A stretch of 64,000 nt of DNA, taken from assembly GCF_000341105.1 (NCBI RefSeq), contig NZ_ANBB01000035.1, forward strand, positions 124,001-188,000, given 5' to 3'. Shown here in pieces: positions 16,172-24,834 of the stretch (the stretch's first letter is position 1; each line of letters begins with the position of its first letter). Origin of the DNA: Nocardiopsis potens DSM 45234 (lineage in GTDB: Bacteria > Actinomycetota > Actinomycetes > Streptosporangiales > Streptosporangiaceae). Both the position numbers and the translations under genes were made by a program. Under the pieces are notes generated by a model. The model made no database searches and had not been told where the DNA came from. It saw only the letters and a list, made by a program, of their open reading frames with translations.

Positions 16172-18777
16172 CAGCCGTCCTCGGTCCTTCCGGCGGGGTG
16201 CTCCTCCTCGGCACCGGAACCGCCGCCCCCATCATGGCGCGCCTGCGGCGCGGGTGCGTCCAGGGGTGCGCAGCGCGGCAGGGTGAAGACCATGGTGAGG
16301 CCGCCGCCCGGGGTGTCCTCCGGGGTGAGCGCGGCGTCCATCGCCTCGCTGAACCCGCGCGCCACGGCCAGCCCCAGCCCGATCCCGGTGCCCCGCGGCG
16401 CGTCGCCGAGCCGCTGGAACGCCTCGAAGATGCGCTCCTTGTGCGGGTCGGCCACCCCGGGCCCGTGGTCCACCACGCGCAGCTCGACCGAGTCCCCGTG
16501 CGCGCTGGCGGCGACCCGCACCGGCGGGCCGCCCGCCCGGTTGTACCGCACCGCGTTCTGCACCACGTTGGCCACCGCCCGCTCCAGCAGCCCCCGGTCG
16601 GCCCAGACCCGCGGCAGCGAGTCGGGGACGTCGACCGCGACGGTGTCCGGCGGGATCCCGATGAGGGTGGCCGGAACCACCTCCTCCAGGCCCACCTCGC
16701 GCATCTTCGGCTGCACGGTGTCGGTCTGCAGCCGGCTCATGTCCAGCAGGTTGCCCACCAGCCCGTCCAGCCGGTCGGTGGCCTCCTCGATGTTCTCCAG
16801 CAGCTCGGCCCGGTCGGTCTCGTCCAGCTCCAACTCGGTGGAGCGCAGGCTGGACACGCTGGCCTTGATCGAGGTGAGCGGGGTGCGCAGGTCGTGCGAG
16901 ACCGCGGCGAGCAGCGCGGTGCGGATCTTGTTCCCCGCGGCCTGCCGGCGGGCCAGCGCGGCGTCCCGGGCCAGCCGCTGCCGCTCCAGCGCGATGCCGA
17001 TGTGGCTGGCGAAGGCGTTGAGGAACTTGCGGTCCGAGGCGGTGATCATGTGCCCGCGCAGCGCCAGCACCAGCGAGTCGCTCACCGACACCAGGGCGTC
17101 GGCCTGCTCGGGGTCGGTGCACGGTGCCTCGCCGTAGTTCTCCACCACCTGCCAGGCGCCGTCGTCGCGCTGCTCCAGCAGGGTGACCGAGCGCTGCGCG
17201 AACGCCTCCCGGATCCGCACCATCAGCGCGCGCAGCGGCTCCTGGGAGGCGAGCACGCTGCTCGCCAGCAGCGCCAGGGTGCCGGCCTCGGAGCGGGCCC
17301 GCGCGGCCTGGATGGAGTTGCGGTTGGACAGGTCCACCACGAACGAGACCAGCAGCGCCACCAGCACGAACACCGCGAGCGCGATGGCGTTGTCGGCCTC
17401 GTTCACGGTGAGGCCGCGCCACGGCGGGGTGAACAGCAGGTTGAGCAGCAGGCTGCCCCAGAGCGCCGAGGCCAGCGCCGGCCACAGCCCGCCGACCAGC
17501 GCCACCGCCACCGTCCCGGTGAGGAAGAAGAGCATGTCGGTGGTGAGGCCGAGGGCGTCCAGCGGGGGCACCCGGAGCAGCCCGGACAGCAGCGGCGGCA
17601 GCGCCAGGGCCAGCACCCAGCCCCAGGCGACCCGGGCCCGGCCCAGGGTGCCGCGGAGCGGCGGCAGCAGCCCGCGGCCGCGCCCCACCTCCTCGTGCGT
17701 GACGATGTGCACGTCGATGTCGCCGGACTCGCGCGCCACCGTGGCGCCCACCCCGGGGCCGAACACGTACTGCCAGCCGCGCCGCCGGGAGGAGCCGAGC
17801 ACGATCTGGGTGGCGTTCACCCCGCGCGCGAACTCCAGCAGCGAGACCGCCACGTCCTCCCCGATGACCTGGTGGTAGGTGCCGCCCAGCTCGGCCAGGA
17901 GCCGCTTCTGCCGGGCCAGGTCGCGGGTGGGGCCGTGCGCGAGCCCGGAGGCGGCCACCACGTGCACCGCCATCAGGTGGCTGGGCTGCGGCTGGCCGCC
18001 GCGGGCGCGGGCGGCGATCCGCGCGGCCCTGCGGATCAGCGTCTCGCCCTCCGGGCCGCCGGTGAGCGCCACCACGATCCGCTCCCGGGCCTCCCAGGTG
18101 TGCCGGATCTGGTGCTGGCCGCGGTACCGGGAGAGCCCCTCGTCGACCCGGTCGGCCACCCAGAGCAGGGCCAGCTCGCGCAGCGCGGTGAGGTTGCCCT
18201 CGCGGAAGTAGTTGGAGAGCGCGGCGTCGATCTTCTCCGCCGGGTAGATGTTCCCGTGCGACATGCGGCGGCGCAGCGCGTAGGGCGACATGTCGCACAG
18301 CTCGATCTGGTCGGCGCGGCGGACGATCTCGTCGGGGATGGTCTCGCTCTGCCGGGTCCCGGTGATCTGCATGATCACGTCGTTGAGCGACTCCAGGTGC
18401 TGGATGTTCAGCGTGGAGACGACGTCGATCCCCGCCTCCAGCAGCTCGTCGACGTCCTGCCAGCGCTTGGCGTTGCGCGAACCGGGGGCGTTGGCCCGGG
18501 CGAGCTCGTCCACCACCGCGACCTCCGGGGCGCGCCGCAGCAGCGCCTCGACGTCGACCTCCTCGGCGGCGGCGCCCTGGTGCTCGGTGCGGAGCGGGGG
18601 GACCCGCTCCAGCCCTTCGGCGGCCGCGGCGGTCCGCTCCCGGCCGTGCTCGTCGACCAGCCCGAGGACCACGTCGGTCCCCCGGTCGCGCCGCCGCCGG
18701 GCCTCGCACAGCGCGGCGTAGGTCTTGCCCACCCCGGGGGCCGCCCCGAGGTAGATCCGCAGTCGTCCCCGTGTCAC
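16171..18777 (-). CDS. kdpD: KdpD-type osmosensitive K+ sensor kinase
   Basis: 868-residue membrane histidine kinase. Order of domains: N-terminal KdpD domain with Walker A GAAPGVGKT and the family motif STLNIQHLES (about 1-210), universal-stress-protein-like domain (about 230-360), four transmembrane helices of the DUF4118 type (about 390-490), GAF-like linker, HisKA with phosphoacceptor H628 in AVSHDLRTPLTS, and HATPase with NVVQNAVRYN and GIGLGLAVARG. Length is normal for full KdpD. GTG at 18777 is taken as start: the family always begins with G-x-L-R-IYLGAAPG right there. GACAAT 6 bp upstream suggests a leaderless message. Confidence 0.95.
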   Translation of the reverse strand: MTRGRLRIYLGAAPGVGKTYAALCEARRRRDRGTDVVLGLVDEHGRERTAAAAEGLERVPPLRTEHQGAAAEEVDVEALLRRAPEVAVVDELARANAPGSRNAKRWQDVDELLEAGIDVVSTLNIQHLESLNDVIMQITGTRQSETIPDEIVRRADQIELCDMSPYALRRRMSHGNIYPAEKIDAALSNYFREGNLTALRELALLWVADRVDEGLSRYRGQHQIRHTWEARERIVVALTGGPEGETLIRRAARIAARARGGQPQPSHLMAVHVVAASGLAHGPTRDLARQKRLLAELGGTYHQVIGEDVAVSLLEFARGVNATQIVLGSSRRRGWQYVFGPGVGATVARESGDIDVHIVTHEEVGRGRGLLPPLRGTLGRARVAWGWVLALALPPLLSGLLRVPPLDALGLTTDMLFFLTGTVAVALVGGLWPALASALWGSLLLNLLFTPPWRGLTVNEADNAIALAVFVLVALLVSFVVDLSNRNSIQAARARSEAGTLALLASSVLASQEPLRALMVRIREAFAQRSVTLLEQRDDGAWQVVENYGEAPCTDPEQADALVSVSDSLVLALRGHMITASDRKFLNAFASHIGIALERQRLARDAALARRQAAGNKIRTALLAAVSHDLRTPLTSIKASVSSLRSTELELDETDRAELLENIEEATDRLDGLVGNLLDMSRLQTDTVQPKMREVGLEEVVPATLIGIPPDTVAVDVPDSLPRVWADRGLLERAVANVVQNAVRYNRAGGPPVRVAASAHGDSVELRVVDHGPGVADPHKERIFEAFQRLGDAPRGTGIGLGLAVARGFSEAMDAALTPEDTPGGGLTMVFTLPRCAPLDAPAPQARHDGGGGSGAEEEHPAGRTEDG

Positions 18778-18890
18778 GCCTCCATTGTCGGTGATCGCCC
18801 CGCCGATCCCGGAGCCGCCGAGCGGCCCGTCGCGCCCCTCCCGGAACACGCCGGCGGCCGCCGCCCGGCCGGTGGGCGGCCGCGCCGGGG

Positions 18891-19721
18891 TCAGTGCCGC
18901 CGGGGCGGCAGCGGGGCGAAGCGGGGCGGGCGGCGCTCCAGGTAGGCGCCGACGCCCTCGGCGAAGTCGGGGTGGGCGAAGGCGCCCGGCATCAGCCGCA
19001 CCGCCTCGGCGACCGAGTCGTCCAGCCCGCTCTCCGCGGAGCGCAGCACCTGGGCCTTGATCTCGGCCAGCGAGGCGGGGGAGCACTCGGACGCCAGGGC
19101 GCGGGCGTAGTCCAGGGCGGCGGGCAGCACCTCCTCGCGCGGGCGGACGTGCTCGACCAGGCCGATCCGCTCGGCCTCGGCGCCGGTCAGCACCCGGGAG
19201 GAGAGCAGCAGGTCCATCGCCCGCCCCTGGCCGACCAGGCGGGGCAGCCGCCAGGCGACGCCGTACTCGGCGACCAGGCCGCGCCGGCTGAACGAGGTGG
19301 TGAGCTTGGCGTCCTCGGCGCAGAACCGGACGTCGGCGAAGAGCGCGACGACCAGCCCCAGCCCGGCGGCGGCGCCGTTGACCGCGGCGACCACCGGCTT
19401 GCGCAGCAGCATCGGCAGGTGCTTGGGGCGGTCGGGCTGCTCGATCCGCCCGCCCGATCCGTTCTGCACGCCGTCGCCGATGGAGGACAGCGCGTCCAGG
19501 TCGGCCCCGGCGCAGAAGCCCCGGCCGGCCCCGGTGAGCACGATCGCGCGCACCTCGGGGTCGGAGTCGGCCTCCTCCAGCAGGTCGAAGAGGCGCTCCT
19601 CCATCGCCGGGGTCCAGGCGTTGAGCCGCTCCGGCCGGTTCAGGGTGAGCACCAGCACCCCGCCGTCGAGCTCGCGCAGCACCTGCTGCTCCGGGTCGCG
19701 CTCCCACTCCGCGTCGGCCAC
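18891..19721 (-). CDS. Enoyl-CoA hydratase/isomerase family protein
   Basis: 276-residue crotonase-superfamily protein acting on acyl-CoA thioesters. The oxyanion-hole segments are visible: GRGFCAGADLDAL and NGAAAGLGL. The region SRRGLVAEYGVAWRLPRLVG is where the catalytic acid lies, with Glu in AEYG. Lengths between motifs are normal, and a helical C-terminal third follows. Which acyl-CoA it uses cannot be said. The start is a GTG at 19721 with GAGGAGG 4-5 nt upstream. The gene lies 68 bp downstream of the PP2C-like gene on the same strand; no other fatty-acid genes are adjacent. Confidence 0.88.
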   Translation of the reverse strand: MADAEWERDPEQQVLRELDGGVLVLTLNRPERLNAWTPAMEERLFDLLEEADSDPEVRAIVLTGAGRGFCAGADLDALSSIGDGVQNGSGGRIEQPDRPKHLPMLLRKPVVAAVNGAAAGLGLVVALFADVRFCAEDAKLTTSFSRRGLVAEYGVAWRLPRLVGQGRAMDLLLSSRVLTGAEAERIGLVEHVRPREEVLPAALDYARALASECSPASLAEIKAQVLRSAESGLDDSVAEAVRLMPGAFAHPDFAEGVGAYLERRPPRFAPLPPRRH

Positions 19722-19789
19722 GCCGCCTCCTCGATGCCGCTACAGACCGCTTGGTATGCGCCGATCCTACGCGGCCGGGGAGACCGGCA

Positions 19790-20686
19790 TCACCCCCGGG
19801 CGGAGCGCCGCTCCGGAGAGGGCGGGGAGGGCGGGGCGAACGCGCCGACCAGCGCGGTGGCGTCGTCGTGCGGCTTGCCCCGGACGGCACCGGGCCGGTC
19901 CCGCTCCTCGGCGCGGACCCGGTCGATGAGCGCCGCCGGCCCGGCCCCGTCCAGGAGGCCCCAGACCTCCGCCCAGCCGTACCCGAAGTACTCGGCGAGC
20001 CGGGTGCAGCCGTCGGTGAGCAGCCCGAACCGGCCGCCGCCGGGGGCGGGGTGCACCCCGGTCACCGCCTCGTGCGCCGCCCGCGGGTCGGCCCCGGCGA
20101 CCCAGAACCCGCCGGGCCGGTTCCGCATCGAGCGGACCAGCTCCCGGGAGTAGGGGCGCCCGCCGGGCAGTCGGTCGAGCCGGTCGTCGGTGACCATCCG
20201 GGGCGGCCCGCCCTGCACCGGGAGCAGCACCGCGCAGTCGGCCAGCACCAGGTACTCCAGCCCGCCGGGGACCGCGCGCACCGCGGCGAGCGCGGCCGAG
20301 GGGGAGTCCGGCCGGGACAGGTCGCAGCCGGGGCCGTGCTCCCGGCGGACCCGCCCGATCGCGGCGGCCAGCAGCTCGGGCAGTCCCGCCCGTCCCCCGC
20401 CACCACCCTCAATCGAGGCCCTCCGGGCCGGAGGCTCTCCTCCCCGTCGCCCACCGCCGCCCTCGGCCGGGGCCCTGGAGCCCGCGCTCCCCTCCGCCGC
20501 GTCCAGCTCGGCGGCGAGTGCGGCGGAGAGGCGGCCCACCAGCCAGCGCACCCCGTGCCGGCAGCCGGTGTCGGCGTCCGGCGGCTCGGTCGCCCCGTCC
20601 ACCACGAAGGCCCACCCGGGCCCCGCGGCGGCGGCGTCCTCGTTCTCTGCGCCGACGCCCTTGCGCGTCGCGAATCGGATGTCCAC
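19790..20686 (-). CDS. PP2C-like phosphatase domain protein
   Basis: 298-residue protein with the PP2C (PPM) phosphatase fold. Metal-ligand acidic residues appear in ENEDAAAA and VVDGATEP near the N-terminus, LADCAVLLP and FGLLTDGCTRL in the middle and KPHDDATAL at the end. A Gly/Arg-rich insertion of about 40 residues (around 75-115, with GGGGRRGGE and EGGGGGRAG) interrupts the fold. Its DNA is a GC-rich repeat similar to the intergenic sequence just upstream (20,700-20,800), as if the repeat had expanded into the gene. GTG at 20686 has TACCCT 6 bp upstream. It is likely cytosolic; the substrate is unknown. Confidence 0.7.
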   Translation of the reverse strand: MDIRFATRKGVGAENEDAAAAGPGWAFVVDGATEPPDADTGCRHGVRWLVGRLSAALAAELDAAEGSAGSRAPAEGGGGRRGGEPPARRASIEGGGGGRAGLPELLAAAIGRVRREHGPGCDLSRPDSPSAALAAVRAVPGGLEYLVLADCAVLLPVQGGPPRMVTDDRLDRLPGGRPYSRELVRSMRNRPGGFWVAGADPRAAHEAVTGVHPAPGGGRFGLLTDGCTRLAEYFGYGWAEVWGLLDGAGPAALIDRVRAEERDRPGAVRGKPHDDATALVGAFAPPSPPSPERRSARG

Positions 20687-20820
20687 GCAGGAAGGGTAGA
20701 AGGCCGCCCTCCCCGTCCTCCGGGCCGGGGAGGGCGGGAGAACGGGGAGGGCGGCGGAGGAGCGCTCCGGGCCGGGGAGGGGCCGGCCGGGCGGTGCGGG
20801 CCGGGGCCCGGAGCGCGGGC

Positions 20821-22404
20821 TCACTCCGCGTCGGGGATGAGCTTGCCCGGGTTGAGGATCCCCGCGGGGTCCAGGGCGGACTTGACCGCGCGCAGCGCCT
20901 CCGCGCCGAGCGGGCCGATCTCCGCGGGCATCCACGGCCGGTGGTCGGCGCCGACCGCGTGGTGGTGGGTGATGGTGCCGCCGGACGCCGCGATGGCGTC
21001 GCCCGCCGCGCGCTTGGCCCGGTCCCAGCGGGCCGCCGGGTCGGCCCCGGCCGCGGTGACCACGGTGAAGTAGAGCGAGGCGCCCTCGGGGTAGGTGTGC
21101 GACACGTGGCAGAGCACCACCGCCTTGCCCTCCGGCCCCTCCAGCGCCTCGGAGACCGCCGAGCCCACCGCGCGGTACAGCGGGAGCAGCCCGGACCAGG
21201 AGGCCGCGGTCTCCAGGGTCTCGGCGAGGATGCCCGCGGAGAGCAGGGTGTCCCGCAGGTAGGGGGCGTGGAACCGGCTGTGCCGCCAGTCGGCGACCGG
21301 CTCGGAGCCGAGCGCGGTGCCCCCCGCCGCGGCCAGCGCCGCCGCCGTGGCGGCGCGGCGCGCCTCGACCTCGCCGGCCTCCCCGTCGAAGCCGACCACC
21401 ACCAGGCAGCCGGGGGCGGCCTGCTTGCCGGAGAGGGCGGCGTTGACGAAGGTCTCGGTCTCGTCGGAGAGCCGCGCGGTGGTGGGGCGGAGCGCGGACC
21501 TGGCCAGGGTGCGCAGCGCCGCGGCCCCCTCGGCGAAGGACGGGAACGCCCACGCCTCGTCGTGCCGGGCCTGCGGGACCGGCCGGACGCGCACGGTGAC
21601 CTCGGTGATCACCCCGAACACGCCCTCCGAGCCGAGCAGCAGCTGGCGCAGGTCGGGGCCGGCCGCCGAGGCCGGGGCGCGGCCCGCCTCCAGGGTCCCC
21701 CGCGGGGTGGCCGCCTTCAGCGCCACCACCATGTCGTCGAACCGGCCGTAGCCGGAGGAGGCCTGGCCGCTGGAGCGGGTCGCGGCGAACCCGCCGATGG
21801 TCGCGTACTCGTAGCTCTGCGGCAGGTGGCCCATGGTGTAGCCGTGCGCGGCCAGCAGCTCCTCGGCCTCCGGGGCGCGCAGCCCGGCCTGGAGCACCGC
21901 GGTCCGCGACTCCTCGTCCAGCGAGACCAGTGCGTCCAGCTCGCGCAGGTCCAGCGCGACGACGGCGGAGAACCGGCCGCGCAGCGGCGCGACCCCGCCC
22001 ACCACGCTCGTCCCGCCGCCGAACGGGACCACCGCGACGCCCTGCTCGGAGCAGGCCCGCAGCACCGCCTCGACCTCGTCGTGGCCGGCCGGGAAGAGTA
22101 CCGCGTCGGGCGCGTCGGGAACCGCGCCGGAGCGCATCCGCAGCAGGTCGGGGGTGCTCTTGCCGGCGCTGCGCCGGAGCCGGGCGGCGTCGTCGGTGCG
22201 CAGCCGGGCGCCGTCGCCGCCCAGCGCCGCGGTGAGCGCCGCGCGCGCCTCCCCGGTCAGCGCGGAGGGCGGCAGCCGCACCTCGGACTCGGCCACCGGG
22301 GGCAGGTCGCGCAGCTCGGCGCCGAGCGCCTCGGCGATCAGCGCGCGCACCGGTTCGGAGAGCGGCTCGGCGCGGGACGGGTCGCCCCAGGCGAACCAGG
22401 ACAT
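20821..22404 (-). CDS. FAD-binding oxidase, alkyl-DHAP synthase-like
   Basis: 527-residue flavoenzyme of the vanillyl-alcohol-oxidase/PCMH family, resembling alkyldihydroxyacetonephosphate synthase, which exchanges the acyl chain of acyl-DHAP for a fatty alcohol in ether-lipid synthesis. The FAD-binding segments are VVPFGGGTSVVGG and GHLPQSYEYATIGGF...SSGQASSGYGRFDDM, and the active-site His cluster is THHHAVGADH near the C-terminus. Start chosen at 22404 because family members begin M-x-W-x-AWGDP. An ATG at 22440 adds 12 residues; neither start has a clear ribosome site. It is divergent from a TetR gene that is coupled to glpD. Whether it makes ether lipids or is a general 2-hydroxyacid-type oxidase is open. 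Confidence 0.8.
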   Translation of the reverse strand: MSWFAWGDPSRAEPLSEPVRALIAEALGAELRDLPPVAESEVRLPPSALTGEARAALTAALGGDGARLRTDDAARLRRSAGKSTPDLLRMRSGAVPDAPDAVLFPAGHDEVEAVLRACSEQGVAVVPFGGGTSVVGGVAPLRGRFSAVVALDLRELDALVSLDEESRTAVLQAGLRAPEAEELLAAHGYTMGHLPQSYEYATIGGFAATRSSGQASSGYGRFDDMVVALKAATPRGTLEAGRAPASAAGPDLRQLLLGSEGVFGVITEVTVRVRPVPQARHDEAWAFPSFAEGAAALRTLARSALRPTTARLSDETETFVNAALSGKQAAPGCLVVVGFDGEAGEVEARRAATAAALAAAGGTALGSEPVADWRHSRFHAPYLRDTLLSAGILAETLETAASWSGLLPLYRAVGSAVSEALEGPEGKAVVLCHVSHTYPEGASLYFTVVTAAGADPAARWDRAKRAAGDAIAASGGTITHHHAVGADHRPWMPAEIGPLGAEALRAVKSALDPAGILNPGKLIPDAE

Positions 22405-22457
22405 TTCAGGGACACGGGACGCGGCCCGGCGGTTGCTCATGCCGTACAGTTTTACAC

Positions 22458-23069
22458 ATGACGTCAAGACGTAACGTTGAAGACGAGATCCTCGACGCGG
22501 CGCGCGCCTGCGTCGAGGCATTCGGCGTCCGCCGCACCACCCTCACCGACGTGGCGCGCCGGGCCGGGGTCAGCCGCCCCACCGTCTACCGCCGCTGGCC
22601 CGACGCCGACTCGCTCGTCGCCGACCTGCTCACCCGGGAGATGGTCGCGCTGCTGGGCGGCGCCGCCCGGGACCAGGGCGGCCGGAGCGCCCGCGAGCAC
22701 CTGGTGGAGCAGGTCGAGAGCGTGCTGCGCGCCTCCCTGGCGCACCCGCTGTTCGCCAAGATCGTCGACAACGAGCCGGAGACGCTGGCCACCTACGCCT
22801 TCCAGCGGCTCGGCACCAGCCAGTTCGCGGTGCTCGACCTGCTCCGCCCGCAGATCGAGGCGGGCCAGGCCGACGGGTCGGTCCGGGACGGCTCCCCGGA
22901 GGTGCTCTCCCGCATCGTGCTGCTCACCGTGCAGAACCTGGCGACCTCCCGCCGCCTGGCCGAGGACCTGATGGACACCGACGCGCTGGCCGCCGAGGTC
23001 CGCGCCCTGCTGCACGGCTACCTCGCCCCGGGCGGGGCCGCCGAGCAGGCCGCGGGGGAGGGGCGATGA
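22458..23069 (+). CDS. TetR-family regulator
   Basis: 203 residues. The N-terminal helix-turn-helix reads ILDAARACVEAFG...LTDVARRAGVSRPTVYRRW, the classic TetR DNA-binding domain; the remainder is an all-helical ligand/dimer domain. TACAGT lies 7 bp before the ATG, so it is probably leaderless. The start region also contains ATGACGTCAAGACGT, with a GACGTC palindrome that could be its own operator between it and the divergent flavoenzyme gene. Its stop overlaps the glpD start (ATGA). Position suggests control of both neighbours in response to a lipid-related ligand; this is inference. Confidence 0.9.
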   Translation: MTSRRNVEDEILDAARACVEAFGVRRTTLTDVARRAGVSRPTVYRRWPDADSLVADLLTREMVALLGGAARDQGGRSAREHLVEQVESVLRASLAHPLFAKIVDNEPETLATYAFQRLGTSQFAVLDLLRPQIEAGQADGSVRDGSPEVLSRIVLLTVQNLATSRRLAEDLMDTDALAAEVRALLHGYLAPGGAAEQAAGEGR

Positions 23070-24610
23070 CCGGGGCGGACGGAGGACCGCGCACCGCGCT
23101 CACCGCGGAGCGGCGCGAGGCCGACATCGCCGCGCTGGCCGACGGCGCACCGGTGGACCTGCTGGTCGTCGGGGCCGGGGTGACCGGCGCCGGCGCCGCC
23201 CTGGACGCGGCCGCGCGCGGCCTGTCGGTGGCCCTGGTGGAGCGGGGCGACCTGGCGCACGGCACCAGCCGGTGGAGCTCCAAACTGGTCCACGGCGGGC
23301 TGCGCTACCTGGCCCGGGGGCAGTTCGGGGTGGCCTACGAGAGCGCCCGCGAGCGCGACGTGCTGATCGGCACCACCGCCCCGCACCTGGTGCACACCAT
23401 GCCGATGGTGCTGCCGCTGCACCCGGCGGTGGGCGGCGTCCAGGCGGCCGCGGTCCGGGCCGGCATGGGCATGGGCGACCTGCTGCGCACCGCGGCCGGC
23501 ACCGACCCGCGCACCCTGCCCCGGTCGCGCCGGCTGAGCGCGGCGCAGACCGCCCGGCTGCTGCCCGGCGTGCGCACCGCGGGGCTGCGCGGCGGCATCC
23601 TCTCCTTCGACGGGCGGCTCACCGACGACGCCCGGCTGGTGGTCGCCCTGGCGCGCACCGCGGCCGGCCGGGGGGCCCGGGTCGCCACCCGGTGCGAGGC
23701 CGAGCGGATCGGCGGCGACGGGGCCCTGCTGCGCGACCGGCGCACCGGCCGCCGCTTCGAGGTGAGCGCTCGCGCGGTGCTCAACGCGACCGGGGTCTAC
23801 GCCGGGGAGCTGGTGCCCGAGGTGCGGCTGCGGCCCAGCCGGGGCACGCACATCGTGCTCCGCGAGGAGGCGGTGGGGCGGCCCCGGGCGGCGATGACCG
23901 TGCCGATCCCGGGCACCCTGAACCGGTTCGCCCTGGTGCTGCCGCAGGGGGACGGCCGGGTGCTGGTCGGGCTGACCGACGAACCGGTCGACGGGCCGCT
24001 GCCGGACGTGCCCGAGGTGCCCGAGTCCGACGTGGAGTTCCTGCTCGGCACGGTCAACGAGGTGCTCGGCACCGCGCTGGACCGGTCCGACGTGGTCGGC
24101 TCCTTCGCGGGGCTCCGCCCGCTGCTGGACGCCGGCGAGGAGGACAGCGCCGACCTGTCCCGGCGGCACGCGGTGATCCGCTCGGCCGACGGGGTGCTCA
24201 CCGCGGTCGGCGGCAAGCTCACCACCTACCGGAGGATGGCCGCCGACGCGGTGGACGCGGCGGTGCGCTCCGCCGGGCTGCGCGCCGGGCCGTGCACCAC
24301 CCGGGCGCTGCCGCTGGTCGGCGCGGCCCCGAGGGGGGTGCTGGACGCGGTCGACGCGCCGCGCCGGCTGGTCGCCCGGTACGGCACCGAGGCGCCCGAC
24401 GTCGTCGCCCTGGCCGGCGGGGACCCGGAGCTGCTGCGCCCGGTCGCGGCCGGGATCACCCCCGCCGAACTGCTCTTCGCGGTCGCCCGGGAGGGCGCCC
24501 TGGACGCCGGGGACCTGCTGGACCGCCGCACCCGGATCGGCCTGGTTCCGGCCGACCGCAGGACCGCGCTCCCCTGGGCGGAGGAGGCCCTCCGCCGCGC
24601 AGGCGGCTGA
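23066..24610 (+). CDS. glpD: Glycerol-3-phosphate dehydrogenase (GlpD/GlpA type)
   Basis: 514-residue FAD enzyme oxidising sn-glycerol 3-phosphate to dihydroxyacetone phosphate at the membrane with quinone as acceptor. The dinucleotide fold is LLVVGAGVTGAGAALDAAARG, followed by ERGDLAHGTSRWSSKLVHGGLRYL, the GlpD signature. A C-terminal domain of about 120 residues, starting near GKLTTYRRMAADAVDAA, completes the usual length. Its ATG overlaps the TetR stop by 4 bp. Together with the divergent AGPS-like oxidase, this makes a group centred on DHAP. It may receive glycerol 3-phosphate from the secreted phosphodiesterase at 14,234. A strong terminator hairpin follows. Confidence 0.92.
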   Translation: MTGADGGPRTALTAERREADIAALADGAPVDLLVVGAGVTGAGAALDAAARGLSVALVERGDLAHGTSRWSSKLVHGGLRYLARGQFGVAYESARERDVLIGTTAPHLVHTMPMVLPLHPAVGGVQAAAVRAGMGMGDLLRTAAGTDPRTLPRSRRLSAAQTARLLPGVRTAGLRGGILSFDGRLTDDARLVVALARTAAGRGARVATRCEAERIGGDGALLRDRRTGRRFEVSARAVLNATGVYAGELVPEVRLRPSRGTHIVLREEAVGRPRAAMTVPIPGTLNRFALVLPQGDGRVLVGLTDEPVDGPLPDVPEVPESDVEFLLGTVNEVLGTALDRSDVVGSFAGLRPLLDAGEEDSADLSRRHAVIRSADGVLTAVGGKLTTYRRMAADAVDAAVRSAGLRAGPCTTRALPLVGAAPRGVLDAVDAPRRLVARYGTEAPDVVALAGGDPELLRPVAAGITPAELLFAVAREGALDAGDLLDRRTRIGLVPADRRTALPWAEEALRRAGG

Positions 24611-24635
24611 CCGACCGATCTCCCTTGACGACACC

Positions 24636-24666
24636 CGCGCCCGCCGGAGCCCCTCCGGCGGGCGCG
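24636..24666 (+). terminator. Terminator of the tetR-glpD operon
   Basis: Perfect 14-bp stem (CGCGCCCGCCGGAG) with a CCC loop, 26 bp after the glpD stop. Confidence 0.75.
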
Positions 24667-24781
24667 CGCTTTCCGCCCGGGCCCGCGTGTCCGCCCCGCG
24701 GATCCCGGCGGTCCCGGCGGGCCTGGCTGGACCGCCCGAGCGGCCGCCGCCCGCTCCGAGTGCTCCGGGAACCCGTTGCCC

Positions 24782-24808
24782 TTTTGTTCTATGTTGGCTA
24801 TAACAAAT
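24782..24808 (+). promoter_or_regulatory. AT-rich palindromic operator/promoter of the ABC operon
   Basis: TTTTGTTCTAT and CTATAACAAAT form an imperfect inverted repeat in an AT-rich patch 27 bp upstream of the ABC ATPase start. YtrA-subfamily GntR regulators, one of which is encoded in this operon, bind AT-rich palindromes in their own promoters, so this is the likely operator. Confidence 0.5.
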
Positions 24809-24834
24809 AGGAGAGAGCGAATAGAGGAGGCTCC

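Noticed and set aside
16171-19890. A 1,239-codon KdpD with a long N-terminal extension
   Set aside because: The extra 371 codons run antisense to the enoyl-CoA hydratase gene and have no domain. The KdpD fold begins at 18777.
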